In this document: positions 45,274-54,708 of the stretch, in pieces
Layout: every line of letters begins with the position of its first letter
How positions within the stretch are numbered: the first letter of the stretch is position 1
Source of the DNA: Sphingomonas natans
GTDB taxonomy: Bacteria; Pseudomonadota; Alphaproteobacteria; Sphingomonadales; Sphingomonadaceae
Length of the DNA: 64,000 nt
Assembly: GCF_030546695.1 (NCBI RefSeq)
Contig: NZ_JAUOTP010000004.1
Coordinates: 310,001 to 374,000, forward strand
Reading direction: 5' to 3'
Notes under the pieces: model-generated
What the model saw: only the letters and a program-made list of their open reading frames with translations
Database searches by the model: none
Told to the model about the DNA's origin: nothing
Translations under genes and position numbers: made by a program

Positions 45274-47130
45274 ATGATCGAAAGCCTGCTCATCGCCAAT
45301 CGCGGCGAGATCGCCCGCCGCATCATCCGCACCGCACGCAAGCTGGGCGTACGGACGATCGCGATCCATTCCGACGTCGATCGCACGATGCCGTTCGTGC
45401 GCGAGGCGGACGAGGCGGTCTGCATCGGCACCGCGCTCGCCAAGGACAGCTACCTTCGCCAGGATCGACTCCTGGCCGCGGCCTCAGAAACCGGCGCGGC
45501 CGCGATTCACCCCGGCTACGGCTTTCTGTCCGAAAATGCCGAATTCGCCGAAGCCGTCATCGCGGCCGGCCTGGTCTGGGTCGGCGCGCCGCCCGCCGCC
45601 ATTCGCGCGATGGGGTTTAAGGATGCCGCGAAAGAACGCATGATCGCAGCCGGCGTACCGGTGACGCCCGGCTATCTGGGTGCCGACCAGTCGCCCCATC
45701 GTCTTCAGGCGGAGGCGGACGCGATCGGCTATCCCGTACTCATCAAGGCAGTCGCGGGCGGTGGCGGCAAAGGCATGAGGCGCGTCGACGAGGCTGGCGC
45801 TTTCGGCGAAGCCCTCGCCAGCTGCCAGCGCGAAGCGGCCGCATCGTTCGGCGACGAGCGCGTCCTCATCGAGAAATATATCCTCGCGCCGCGTCACATC
45901 GAGGTTCAGGTGTTCGGCGATACGCGCGGCAATGTCGTGCATCTGTTCGAGCGCGATTGCTCGCTGCAGCGGCGGCACCAGAAGGTGATCGAAGAGGCGC
46001 CCGCGCCCGGCATGGATGCAGCGACCCGGGAAGCCGTCTGCGCCGCGGCGGTGAAGGCCGCAGCCGCCGTGGACTATGTCGGCGCCGGCACGATCGAGTT
46101 CATCGCCGATGCGTCGGATAGGCTTCGCGCCGACCGGATCTGGTTCATGGAAATGAACACCCGGCTCCAGGTCGAGCACCCCGTCACCGAGGCGATCACG
46201 GGACAGGATCTCGTCGAATGGCAGATCCGCGTCGCCTCGGGCGAGCCTCTGCCGAGGCGGCAGGACCAGCTCGCTATCGACGGATGGGCGATGGAGGCGC
46301 GCCTCTATGCGGAGAACCCGGCCACCGGCTTTCTGCCCTCGACGGGACCGCTCGAGACGCTGCACTTCCCGCACGGCATCCGGATCGACAGCGGCGTGGA
46401 ACAGGGCGGAGAGGTCACGCCCTATTACGATCCGATGATCGCGAAGCTGATCGCGCGCGGCCGCACCCGCCCCGAGGCGGCGGGCAAGCTCGCGCGCGCC
46501 TGCGCGAAGGTCCGGGTCTGGCCGGTCAGGACCAACGCCGCCTTTCTCGCGCGCGCCGCTGCGCATCCCGATTTCGTCGCCGGTCGCATCGACACCGGCT
46601 TCATCGAGCGCCATGCCGAGGCGCTGATCCCGGCTACCGAGCCATCGGAGGCCGTCCTGCAGGCGGCTGCCGCCGCGATCCTGCCGACGGGAGCGGACGA
46701 TCCCTGGACCGCGCTTCGCGGCTTCCGGGTCAACGCCGGCGCGTCGCGGCAGATTCAGGTCGTGGTCGCGGACCGTACCTATCTCGTCGAACTTACCGAC
46801 GACGTGCCGGCCGCGCACGTGACCGACGGCGTGCTCTTCCTGAATGGCGAAGCGTGGCCATTCGGACCGGACCGCGCCGATCATGTCGCCGGTGGCGCCG
46901 CGGCCGGCGACGGAGCGATCCTGTCGCCGATGCCGGGCCGGGTCATAGCGGTGCTGGTGAAGGAAGGCGACGCGGTCGCCAAAGGCGATCGCCTCGTCGT
47001 GATCGAGGCGATGAAGATGGAGCAGGCGCTGCTGGCTCCGTTCGACGGCAATGTCATCGAGCTTAAGGCGAGCGAAGGGGCTCAGGTCAGCGAGGGCTCG
47101 GTGCTCGCCCGGATCGAAGCACAAGGTTGA
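45274..47130 (+). CDS. Acyl-CoA carboxylase, biotin carboxylase / carrier (alpha) subunit
   Basis: A 618-residue subunit combining biotin carboxylase (residues 1-445: 'LLIANRGEIARRIIRTARKL', ATP grasp 'KAVAGGGGKGMRRV', 'EMNTRLQVEHPVTEAITG') with a linker and a C-terminal biotinyl carrier domain. The biotinylated Lys is K581 in 'VIEAMKMEQALLAPFDG'. It uses ATP and bicarbonate to charge biotin, which then serves the beta subunit. The usual leucine-catabolism partners (isovaleryl-CoA dehydrogenase, AtuC-type hydratase) are not adjacent. The next gene, a CoA-transferase, converges 12 bp away. Confidence 0.94.
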   Translation: MIESLLIANRGEIARRIIRTARKLGVRTIAIHSDVDRTMPFVREADEAVCIGTALAKDSYLRQDRLLAAASETGAAAIHPGYGFLSENAEFAEAVIAAGLVWVGAPPAAIRAMGFKDAAKERMIAAGVPVTPGYLGADQSPHRLQAEADAIGYPVLIKAVAGGGGKGMRRVDEAGAFGEALASCQREAAASFGDERVLIEKYILAPRHIEVQVFGDTRGNVVHLFERDCSLQRRHQKVIEEAPAPGMDAATREAVCAAAVKAAAAVDYVGAGTIEFIADASDRLRADRIWFMEMNTRLQVEHPVTEAITGQDLVEWQIRVASGEPLPRRQDQLAIDGWAMEARLYAENPATGFLPSTGPLETLHFPHGIRIDSGVEQGGEVTPYYDPMIAKLIARGRTRPEAAGKLARACAKVRVWPVRTNAAFLARAAAHPDFVAGRIDTGFIERHAEALIPATEPSEAVLQAAAAAILPTGADDPWTALRGFRVNAGASRQIQVVVADRTYLVELTDDVPAAHVTDGVLFLNGEAWPFGPDRADHVAGGAAAGDGAILSPMPGRVIAVLVKEGDAVAKGDRLVVIEAMKMEQALLAPFDGNVIELKASEGAQVSEGSVLARIEAQG

Positions 47131-47142
47131 GGCCTGGCCTCT

Positions 47143-48357
47143 TCAGGCGACCACCCCATCCGCGCGGAGCTGCGCGATCCGCTGCGCATCAATGCCCAGG
47201 ATGCCCCCCAATATCTCGTCCGTATGTTGCCCCAGAACAGGCGGCGGCATCGGCTTCTCCTGCTCGGCGCCCGGAAATTTGAAGGGCCGGTTCACGATCG
47301 GCACCTTGCCCAGCACCGGATGCTCCACCTCCACCACCATCTCGCGCGCCACCGCTTGCGGCTGCGCCAACGCCTCGCCGACGCCGAGGACGGGGGCGTG
47401 CGGCACCTGATATTCGGTAAAGAGCTCGACAAGTTCCGCCACCGTCCGCGGCGCGGTGAAGGCTTGGATCAGGTCGTTGACCGGCGCGCGGTGGGCGCGG
47501 CGCTGGCCGATCGTTTCGAAGCGCGGATCCGTCGCCGCATCGGGACGGCCGATCGCCTGGCAGATGCGGCTCCAGAAGGAATTGGTGAGGCAGGCGATGA
47601 TGATCGACCCGTCCGCCGCGGGGAAGGCCCCATAAGGGACGAGGCTCGGATGTTGCGAACCCTGCGGCTGGGGCTCCTCGCCCGTGAAGAAGGACAATTG
47701 GGCGATATAGCCGAGCATACCGAACAGGCCGTCGAGCAGGCTGATATCGATGAGCCGGCCCTTGCCCGTCGCATGGCGCTCGTGCAGCGCCGCCAGGATC
47801 GCGATCGGGCCGTTGATCCCGCCGACCAGATCGCCGAGCGGAATGCCGAGCTTGGTCGGAAGCCCGCCTGGCTCGCCATTCACGCTGAGCACGCCGGAAA
47901 GCGCCTGCGTGACGATGTCGAAGGACGGCCGATCGCGCAGCGGGCCCGTCATGCCGAAGCCGGAGATCGCGCAGTAGATCAGCCCCGGGTTGATCGCGGA
48001 CAGAGCCTCGTAGCCGAGCCCGAGACGATCCATCACACCCGGGCGGTAATTCTCGATCAGAATGTCGCATCGGGCCGCGAGATCCCGCGCGAGCACGACA
48101 CCCGCCTCGACCTTGAGATCGATGACGATGCTCTTCTTGCCCCGGTTGTTGCCGAGGAAATAATGGCTTTCGCCGTCGCGGATCGGCGGGAAGGTGCGCG
48201 TCTCGTCGCCGGTGCCCGGCGGCTCGACCTTCCACACCTCGGCACCGAGATCGGCGAGCGCGAGGCTTGCCGCCGGCCCGGCGAGGACGCGCGTGAAATC
48301 GAGCACGCGGATGCCTGCGAGAGGCCCGGCCCAGATCGAAGAGGAGGTATCGGTCAT
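47143..48357 (-). CDS. CaiB/BaiF family (type III) CoA-transferase
   Basis: A 404-residue cytosolic CoA-transferase. 'IRVLDFTRVLAGPAASLALADLG' and 'EVWKVEPPGTGDETR' are the family N-terminus, 'NNRGKKSIVIDLK' and 'ILIENYRPGVMDRLG' follow. The catalytic Asp is expected at D176 in 'IPLGDLVGG', which forms the anhydride with the acyl group. Family members move CoA between carnitine, oxalate, succinate, mesaconate or bile acids. ATG at 48357 starts the conserved region; the longer frame is rejected. It precedes none of the others closely but lies on the strand with the MaoC and synthetase genes and is probably part of the same catabolic set. Confidence 0.93.
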   Translation of the reverse strand: MTDTSSSIWAGPLAGIRVLDFTRVLAGPAASLALADLGAEVWKVEPPGTGDETRTFPPIRDGESHYFLGNNRGKKSIVIDLKVEAGVVLARDLAARCDILIENYRPGVMDRLGLGYEALSAINPGLIYCAISGFGMTGPLRDRPSFDIVTQALSGVLSVNGEPGGLPTKLGIPLGDLVGGINGPIAILAALHERHATGKGRLIDISLLDGLFGMLGYIAQLSFFTGEEPQPQGSQHPSLVPYGAFPAADGSIIIACLTNSFWSRICQAIGRPDAATDPRFETIGQRRAHRAPVNDLIQAFTAPRTVAELVELFTEYQVPHAPVLGVGEALAQPQAVAREMVVEVEHPVLGKVPIVNRPFKFPGAEQEKPMPPPVLGQHTDEILGGILGIDAQRIAQLRADGVVA

Positions 48358-48487
48358 AGCTGGACCAAGGCCGTGTGCAGGCCGCCGGCGGCCTCGGTTG
48401 CGGAATGTAACAGGCCCCTGCCCGTCAGGGAAAGGATCGAGTGAGACGCAGCATGCGGCAACGCATAAGCGCCTCACTCCTTGAACG

Positions 48488-49639
48488 TCAGCCCTTGCTC
48501 GGCAGCTCGGCGATGGCCGTGCCGATCGCGGAGAGCTCGCCGCGATGCGTCTCGGCGCGCTGCTGCACCTCGACCAGCTTCTTGCCGCCTTCCTCGAACT
48601 TGCGGACGACCGAGCCGTCGATGAAGATCACGTCGCCGTCGGGATTGTGGCGGCGGATCTGGCAGCCGGACTGCATCAGGAAGCCATCGTCGCCGATCCA
48701 GTTGGTCATGTGGTGGGTGAGCCACGAGCAGCGCTCGGGGCCATAATCATAGGCGCCCGGCGTGCCGACCTCGCGGGCGAAATCGTCGTCCCAATGGACG
48801 CGCTCGGGCACGTCGCTCACGCCGAACTTGTTCGGGATGCCGAGCCCGGGATGATCGTCGATGAGTCGGAAGTGCAGCTTGTTCGTGCGGATATAGAGGC
48901 CGCCCCAGCCCTGCGCATAGCCGATGAAGCCAGTGACCGTCATCGGCCCCTTGAGCATCCTCGGCAGCGCATCGCCGACGGTGACGTCTTCCCAGTAGCG
49001 GGGCGTGGCGCCGCGAACCTCTTCGTTGCGATAGAGATCGAACCACTCCTGCATCTGCGCGTCGGTGAGCCGCTCTTCGCGGTTGGCGCGCGCCTCGGTA
49101 TATTTCGTGCCGCGCTCGCGTGCCTCGTCACGATCGGTGCGGAAGACATAGCTGTCGCACGCCGCGACCTTGTCGCCATGCTGGTTGAAGAAATCGACAT
49201 GGTAGATCTGCTGGTAGGCGCGGCCGGCGAAGCGCGTCTCGTGGCCGATCAGATCCTTCAGATAGGCTTCGGTCGTGATCGTGTCGCCGCGCAGCACCGG
49301 CTTGATCCAGGTCCAGTCGGCACCCGCCCACATAGCGTGGACGCCGGGAAGCCCGCCGCAATAGCCCGAGACGATGCGGCTGGTGGAGAAGAGGAAGCTC
49401 GGCAGCGCGACGATTCCGCCATATCTGGTCTTCTCGGCATAAGCGGGATCGCACCACAGAGGGTTATCGTCGCCGATGCCGTGCGCGTAATGGCGGATGC
49501 CGTCGCGGGTCGCCTCGTAGTTCCACGGCTCGACCGTATTCTCGATCTTGACCCCGATGCGCTTGCGCAGATCGTCGAGCCCCTCCTCGGTGATCTTGGG
49601 GAATTTGTCGGTGGATCGTTCTGCCACGCTGGTTGCCAT
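48488..49639 (-). CDS. MaoC-type tandem hotdog dehydratase-like protein
   Basis: A 383-residue protein with two hotdog folds. The N-terminal half ('RHYAHGIGDDNPLWCDPAYA', 'YGGIVALPSFLFSTSRI', 'WTWIKPVLRGDTIT') matches the MaoC-dehydratase N-terminal family. The C-terminal half has the second fold ('WEDVTVGDALPRMLKGPMTV'), ending with 'FIDGSVVRKFEEGGKKLVEV'. Such proteins hydrate enoyl-CoAs or act as subunits with a partner; activity depends on Asp/His pairs that I cannot verify. AGGAGAAG precedes ATG. It is 44 bp from the synthetase, likely one operon (synthetase, MaoC, CoA-transferase on the minus strand). Confidence 0.85.
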   Translation of the reverse strand: MATSVAERSTDKFPKITEEGLDDLRKRIGVKIENTVEPWNYEATRDGIRHYAHGIGDDNPLWCDPAYAEKTRYGGIVALPSFLFSTSRIVSGYCGGLPGVHAMWAGADWTWIKPVLRGDTITTEAYLKDLIGHETRFAGRAYQQIYHVDFFNQHGDKVAACDSYVFRTDRDEARERGTKYTEARANREERLTDAQMQEWFDLYRNEEVRGATPRYWEDVTVGDALPRMLKGPMTVTGFIGYAQGWGGLYIRTNKLHFRLIDDHPGLGIPNKFGVSDVPERVHWDDDFAREVGTPGAYDYGPERCSWLTHHMTNWIGDDGFLMQSGCQIRRHNPDGDVIFIDGSVVRKFEEGGKKLVEVQQRAETHRGELSAIGTAIAELPSKG

Positions 49640-49683
49640 GTCTCTTCTCCTGAAAGTCCTTGTTGCCGGCCCTGTCCGGCGGG

Positions 49684-51249
49684 TCAGTCTGCGAGTTCGG
49701 CCGCTTTCGCAGCCTCGCGATCGCGGAGGATCTTGCGGTGGACCTTGCCCGCCGGCGTCTTGGGCAATTCGCTCACGAACTCGACAATGCGGGGGAATTC
49801 ATGCTGGGCGAGCCGCTCCCGCGTGAAGCTTTGGAGTTCCTTGACGAAGGCGTCGCTCGGCGCGCGCGGGCTGACGACGAACGCCTTGGCGACCAGACCG
49901 CGCGTCGCATCGGGCGCGCCGATGACCGCGCATTCCTGAACATCCGGATGCTTGAGCAGGGTATTTTCGATCTCGACCGCGCTCATCGTCCAGCCGGCCG
50001 AGATGATGACGTCGTCGGCGCGCCCGCAATGGTAGAAATAGCCGTCTGCATCGATCTTCGCGAGATCCTTGGTCGTCTCCCAGCGATTGCGACGCCACAG
50101 CATCAGCTCCCCGATCTCGCCCGGGGCGGAGGGCGTGCCATCGGGCCTTTGCGCCTGCAGCACCTGACCCGGCACGGCCTTGCCGAGCGAGCCGGGCTTG
50201 ACCGTGAAATCCGCAGCGCCGGGATAGTTGACCAGCACGACACCGATCTCGGTGGTACCGTACATGCTGCAGGCAGGCACCTTGAAATAGCGATCGATGA
50301 AGTCGAGCGTCCCGGGATCGATCGGCTCGCCCGTGTAGGAGAGTTTCCGGAAGTGGAAGGTGAAGTCGCCCGCCGCGCCGCTATTCTTCATCATCCGGTA
50401 GTGGGTGGCGGCCGCGGACATGTTGGTGATCTTGTGATCGCTCAGCGCCTGCATCAGCCGCACGGGATCGAAGCGGCCGGCGAAGGTGCCGGTCGTAACG
50501 CCAAGTCCCAAAGGCGCGAGCGTGCCGTGCCACAGGCCATGCCCCCAGGCGGGCGAGGACGGGCAGAAGAACTCGTCGCCCGGGCGGATGCCGGTGCCGT
50601 ACAAAGCCGCGAACATCAACGTCACGAGCGAGCGATGCGTGTGCCTGACCGCCTCGGGCAGCTCGCGCGTCGTGCCCGACGTATATTGGAAGACCGCGAG
50701 ATCATCGGCCTTCGATCGGGGCGCGTAGCTCGACGGATATTCCGCGATGACGTCGAGCAGGCCCTCGTCGGCCACCACGACGCGGATCCCGTCCATCCCG
50801 CGAGCCATTTCGGCCTTTTCACTGTTGGTGATGAGGATCTTGGGCGTGCAGTCGTCCACGCGTAGCCGGAGCGCGTCGGGGCCGAACAGGGTGAAGAGCG
50901 GCACGGAAATCGCGCCGGTCTGCATCGCGCCGAACAGGCAGACGTAGAAGGGCAGCGAAGGCTCGAGCATGAAGGCGATGCGATCGCCGGGTCGGACGCC
51001 CTCGGCCTCCAGCCAGTGCGCGAACCGCGCGGCACCGGCGGAAATCTCGTCGAAGCTCAGTATTTCGTCGCGTCCGTCGGCATGCGCGATGCGGACGGCT
51101 GGCCGCCGGGAGCCGTCGGCATGACGCGTGATGCATTCGTGCGCGATGTTCAGACGGTCGCGATCGCCATCGAACAGCTCCCACAAGGCAGCCGAACCGG
51201 CATGCGTCTGGGCATCCGCATAGCTCGTATAATCGGTCAGCTTCGCCAT
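49684..51249 (-). CDS. AMP-forming acyl-CoA synthetase
   Basis: A 521-residue ligase that activates a carboxylic acid with ATP and CoA. The P-loop-like motif 'FQYTSGTTRELPEAVRHTH' (the Lys-containing version is replaced by Glu-Ala), 'SMYGTTEIGVVL', 'YFYHCGRADDVIISAGWTM' and catalytic Lys in 'PKTPAGKVHRKILRD' are all visible. It most resembles medium-chain, benzoate or acetate-type synthetases. It heads the minus-strand operon with MaoC and CaiB. An IclR gene lies divergently 115 bp away and is its likely regulator. The substrate cannot be named. Confidence 0.9.
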   Translation of the reverse strand: MAKLTDYTSYADAQTHAGSAALWELFDGDRDRLNIAHECITRHADGSRRPAVRIAHADGRDEILSFDEISAGAARFAHWLEAEGVRPGDRIAFMLEPSLPFYVCLFGAMQTGAISVPLFTLFGPDALRLRVDDCTPKILITNSEKAEMARGMDGIRVVVADEGLLDVIAEYPSSYAPRSKADDLAVFQYTSGTTRELPEAVRHTHRSLVTLMFAALYGTGIRPGDEFFCPSSPAWGHGLWHGTLAPLGLGVTTGTFAGRFDPVRLMQALSDHKITNMSAAATHYRMMKNSGAAGDFTFHFRKLSYTGEPIDPGTLDFIDRYFKVPACSMYGTTEIGVVLVNYPGAADFTVKPGSLGKAVPGQVLQAQRPDGTPSAPGEIGELMLWRRNRWETTKDLAKIDADGYFYHCGRADDVIISAGWTMSAVEIENTLLKHPDVQECAVIGAPDATRGLVAKAFVVSPRAPSDAFVKELQSFTRERLAQHEFPRIVEFVSELPKTPAGKVHRKILRDREAAKAAELAD

Positions 51250-51343
51250 CGGTTCGCCGGTCGTTGCTCACGAAACCGAGCGACATGTCGCTCGACCTCT
51301 CCGCGACGAGCCATGCCACGGGCGACTTGTCATTGTAAATATA

Positions 51344-51366
51344 GAATGATATTCGATATATTGAAT
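51344..51366. promoter_or_regulatory. AT-rich inverted repeats between synthetase and iclR
   Basis: GAAT-GAT-ATTC (51344-51354) is followed by GATATATT and another GAAT (51363-51366) that overlaps the IclR start. The block is much more AT-rich than its surroundings. It is a candidate operator for IclR controlling itself and the divergent synthetase. Confidence 0.4.
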
Positions 51367-52174
51367 GGAAAAAGAAAATGACCCCGTCGGTCGGTCCGCC
51401 GACCTCTCGCTCGCCAGAGCTGTGCGAGACAGCAAGGCGCCTGCCATCGCCCGGGCCGCCGCGGTGATGCGGCTGCTGGGCAAGAGCGAGACGCCGCTCG
51501 GGCTGCAGGGAATTTCGGGCGCTCTGGGCCTCGTGCCGAGCACCTGCCTGTATGTGCTTCGCGCGCTTGTCGCCGAGGAGCTGGTCTCCTTCGATCCGGA
51601 CACGAAGCGCTATGCGCTGGAAGTGGGCGTGCTCACGCTTGCGCGACAATGGCTCCGGCGCAACCAGTTCAGCGATCTCGCCCAGGCCGTGCTCGATCGG
51701 ATCGGCCAGGCATTCGACGTGACGATGCTCGGCGTCCAGATCGTCGGGCTCGAGCATATCATCGTGGTCGCGACCTCGCGTACGGGCCGGAACTTCCAGT
51801 TCAGCGCGCAGGTCGGCGATCGTTTCCCTGCGCTGATCAGCGCCACCGGCCGCTGCATCGCCGCATTCGGAGCCTATCCGGAGCGCGAGCTGGAGCGCCG
51901 CTTCAAGAGCCTTCGCTGGGATGATGCGCCGAGCCTGGAGGCGTGGCGCGAGCAGGTTGCGCAGACCCGCGCGCAGGGCTTCGCGGTGGACGAGGGCAAT
52001 TACATATCGGGCATGACCGTGATCGCGGCGCCCGTCTGGAAAGGGCGTGACCGGCCCAGCCATGCGTTGGTCGCAATCAGCATCGGCAGCGCGCTCAAGC
52101 GATCGGGATTGCCGGAGTTGCAGGACATGCTGGTCTCGTCCGCAGCGACGATCTCGCGCCAGCTGAGCGGGTAA
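51365..52174 (+). CDS. IclR family transcriptional regulator
   Basis: A 269-residue regulator. Residues 20-80 hold the winged helix-turn-helix ('ARAAAVMRLLGKSETPLGLQ', 'ISGALGLVPSTCLYVLRAL'); the remainder is the IclR effector domain ('FPALISATGRCIAAFG', 'FAVDEGNYISGMTVIAAPV'). Effectors of this family are usually small acids. There is no ribosome-binding site before the ATG, which sits inside an AT-rich repeat, suggesting leaderless translation; an in-frame GTG at 51422 would cut into the domain's N-terminal tail. It is divergent from the synthetase and just before the thioesterase, so the acyl-CoA set is its likely regulon. Confidence 0.92.
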   Translation: MEKENDPVGRSADLSLARAVRDSKAPAIARAAAVMRLLGKSETPLGLQGISGALGLVPSTCLYVLRALVAEELVSFDPDTKRYALEVGVLTLARQWLRRNQFSDLAQAVLDRIGQAFDVTMLGVQIVGLEHIIVVATSRTGRNFQFSAQVGDRFPALISATGRCIAAFGAYPERELERRFKSLRWDDAPSLEAWREQVAQTRAQGFAVDEGNYISGMTVIAAPVWKGRDRPSHALVAISIGSALKRSGLPELQDMLVSSAATISRQLSG

Positions 52175-52223
52175 CGCTGCTCCCGCGCGGGACTCAGGAC
52201 GCAACATGCGCGAGGGGGAGTAT

Positions 52224-53012
52224 ATGTCCGGTCTTACGGCGATCCTTGACAGTCTTTCCAATGAACATGGCGAGTATCGATTGGAGGCGCCCGAAGCGTG
52301 GTCGCAGGGACGGACGCTGTTCGGCGGGATGACCGCCGCGCTCTCTTACTGGTCGATCAGAAAGGCGCTCGGGGATCTTGGCCCGCTCAGGTCGGCGCAA
52401 TTCGCTTTCGTCGCCCCTGCCAAAGGCATGCTGCGTTTTCAGCCTGCGCTGCTCCGTCGCGGTCGATCAGCCGCGGTGGCGAGCGCGGACTGCTGGACGG
52501 CCGATGGGATCGCAGCGCGCTCGACCTTCACCTTCGGTCGCGCGCGCGACAGCGAGATCTCCCACGATTTCACACCGCCTCTACCGGTCCCCCCATCCGA
52601 GTTGTGCAGCCCCTTCCACAAGACCGACAAGCCTCTCGCGGGCTTTCTCGGTCAGTTCGAATTTCGCCTCGCCGCAGGCGGGCGTCTGTTCGAAACCGAC
52701 AAACGCCCGGAATTCGCAGTCTGGACACGCCTGCGGGACGGCGATGGCGCGGATCCCGTCGCGACATTGCTGGCGGTCGGAGACGCGCTTCCGGGCGCGG
52801 CAATGGTCCGCTTTCCCAGATTGGCGCCGATTAGCACCATGACGTGGGGGTTCGATTTCTATCCGGAGACCCGGGAGGCAAGCGGCTGGTATCTGATCTC
52901 TTCCTCCAGCCAAGCGGCCCACAACGGATATTCTCTGCAAGAGATGCGCGTCTACAACGAGCAGGGCGAGCCGCTGGCGGCCGCTCGACAGGTCGTTGCC
53001 GTCTTTCTTTAA
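52224..53012 (+). CDS. Acyl-CoA thioesterase (double hotdog, TesB-like)
   Basis: A 262-residue protein with two hotdog halves. 'WSQGRTLFGGMTAALSYWSI' is the first-domain helix of 4HBT_3-type thioesterases; 'VWTRLRDGDGADPVATLLAV' and 'TMTWGFDFYPE' mark the second. It would release CoA from acyl-CoAs. ATG at 52224 follows AGGGGGAG by six bases, so the in-frame ATG at 52206 is rejected. It follows IclR by 49 bp and could remove dead-end intermediates of the neighbouring pathway. Confidence 0.85.
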   Translation: MSGLTAILDSLSNEHGEYRLEAPEAWSQGRTLFGGMTAALSYWSIRKALGDLGPLRSAQFAFVAPAKGMLRFQPALLRRGRSAAVASADCWTADGIAARSTFTFGRARDSEISHDFTPPLPVPPSELCSPFHKTDKPLAGFLGQFEFRLAAGGRLFETDKRPEFAVWTRLRDGDGADPVATLLAVGDALPGAAMVRFPRLAPISTMTWGFDFYPETREASGWYLISSSSQAAHNGYSLQEMRVYNEQGEPLAAARQVVAVFL

Positions 53013-53078
53013 GAGATGGGCGCCGGATGGCGGCATGGGCCTGAAGACATGGCCGCAACCGGACGATATGAAATCGGG

Positions 53079-53660
53079 ATGGCCCGGCTCCTCCTGTTCA
53101 ACAAACCCTTCGGAGTCTTGTCGCAATTCACCGACCGCGGATCGCCGACGGCTCGGTCGACATTGTCGGACTTCATTACCGTGGAGGGCGTCTATCCCGC
53201 CGGAAGGCTCGATCGGGACAGCGAGGGCCTCCTGCTGTTATGCGATGACGGGCGGCTGCAGGCGCGCATCGCCGATCCACGCTTCAAGCTGCCCAAGACC
53301 TACCTCGTGCAGGTCGAGGGCGATCCGCAGGAGCTGGAATTGGAGCGCCTGCGGCAGGGCGTCCGGCTCAAGGATGGCATGACTCTGCCGGCCGATATTT
53401 CTCGCATGGACGAGCCGGACCTGTGGCCGCGCGATCCGCCGATACGCCAGCGCAAGTCCATCCCCGACAGCTGGTTGAAGATCACCATCCGCGAAGGGCG
53501 CAACCGGCAAGTGCGCCGGATGACGGCGGCGGTCGGGTTGCCCACGCTCAGGCTGGTGCGCTGGTCGATCGGCGGCTGGGCTGTCGCCGGGATCGCGCCA
53601 GGCCATTTCGAGGAGCTCCCCAGTCTGGGCGAGATGAGCCGTGGTCCGTATGACCGCTGA
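53079..53660 (+). CDS. rluE: 23S rRNA pseudouridine synthase RluE-type
   Basis: A 193-residue member of the RsuA/RluE family that makes pseudouridine in 23S rRNA (position 2457 in E. coli). Typical blocks are '[15 protein letters not shown]', the catalytic '[14 protein letters not shown]', '[20 protein letters not shown]' and '[17 protein letters not shown]'. There is no N-terminal S4 domain, as in RluE. The open frame starts at 53016, but the family begins at '[10 protein letters not shown]', so I chose 53079; neither has a good ribosome site. It ends 217 bp before rlmJ, a second 23S rRNA modification gene. Confidence 0.9.
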   Translation: MARLLLFNKPFGVLSQFTDRGSPTARSTLSDFITVEGVYPAGRLDRDSEGLLLLCDDGRLQARIADPRFKLPKTYLVQVEGDPQELELERLRQGVRLKDGMTLPADISRMDEPDLWPRDPPIRQRKSIPDSWLKITIREGRNRQVRRMTAAVGLPTLRLVRWSIGGWAVAGIAPGHFEELPSLGEMSRGPYDR

Positions 53661-53877
53661 TGCAGTTTGGCGGGCGAAGGGGAACCGGCTGGCGAGATTG
53701 CGGATCAAGCCGGTCGTGCCGTCGACCGCTCAAGTGGACTTGAGGCTTCGCGCGGAAGGGCTTTGAAGCTTTCTTTCTGGCTCATACGAGCTCCGGACCG
53801 GTTGCTTCCATCGCATCGCGCTCGGCTTCCTTGCCCAGCAGCTCACACCAAGGCCGATCGGCAGGATTTTCGATCCA

Positions 53878-54708
53878 ATGAATTATCGCCATTCCTTCCA
53901 TGCCGGCAACAGCGCCGACGTCGTGAAGCACAGCCTCCTGATCGCCCTCGTCCGAGCCTTGCAGCTCAAAGAGGGGGCGCTGACGCTGATCGACGCCCAT
54001 TCCGGTTGCGGGCTCTACGACCTTGACGGCGATCAGGCCCAACGCACCGGCGAGGCCGCGCAGGGCGTGCTGCGGACCTTAACCGACCCGAACCCTTTGC
54101 TGAACGATTATCGCGCCGCCGTACAGGCGGTGAATGTGGGAGCCGAGCCGCATCTCTACCCCGGCTCACCGCGCATTCTGGCGCAGTTTCTGCGCCCGCA
54201 GGACGTCCTGATCCTCAACGAAAAACATCCCGAGGACGCCAATGCCCTGCGCGGCGCGATGCGCGGCACACCCGCTGCGGTGCATGAGCGCGACGCCTAC
54301 GAGCTTTGGCTGGCGATGGTCCCGACCCGTACCGGGCGCGGCGTGGTGGTGGTCGATCCGCCCTACGAGCAGACAGACGAACGCGAACGGATCACGGTCA
54401 CCCTCGCCGCCGCTTACCGCAAATGGGCGCATGGCGTGACGGTGATCTGGTATCCGCTCAAAGACCGCGCCGCGCATGGGCGGTGGAAGGAGCAGTTACG
54501 CGCGCTCGGCATCCCCAAATTCATGAGCGTGGAGCATTGGCTGTACGATCACATTCAGCCCGGCCTCTACAACGGCGCGGGTCTTTTCATCGTCAATCCG
54601 CCATACGCCTTCACACAGGCGCTGCCGCCTCTGTTGGAAGCCCTCCGCGCCGCGCTGGCGCCGGAAGGGCATAGCGGCGAGATCACGGCCGATTGGTTGA
54701 ACGATTAA
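53878..54708 (+). CDS. rlmJ: 23S rRNA (adenine2030-N6)-methyltransferase
   Basis: A 276-residue SAM-dependent methyltransferase that acts on free 23S rRNA at A2030. The N-terminus 'MNYRHSFHAGNSADVVKHSL' is diagnostic, 'IDAHSGCGLYDL' forms the SAM site, and the catalytic N6-adenine motif is D160-P-P-Y163 in 'VVVDPPYEQTDER'. 'WYPLKDRAAHGRWKEQL' is also family-typical. It stands alone with no clear terminator. The length matches the E. coli protein. Confidence 0.95.
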   Translation: MNYRHSFHAGNSADVVKHSLLIALVRALQLKEGALTLIDAHSGCGLYDLDGDQAQRTGEAAQGVLRTLTDPNPLLNDYRAAVQAVNVGAEPHLYPGSPRILAQFLRPQDVLILNEKHPEDANALRGAMRGTPAAVHERDAYELWLAMVPTRTGRGVVVVDPPYEQTDERERITVTLAAAYRKWAHGVTVIWYPLKDRAAHGRWKEQLRALGIPKFMSVEHWLYDHIQPGLYNGAGLFIVNPPYAFTQALPPLLEALRAALAPEGHSGEITADWLND

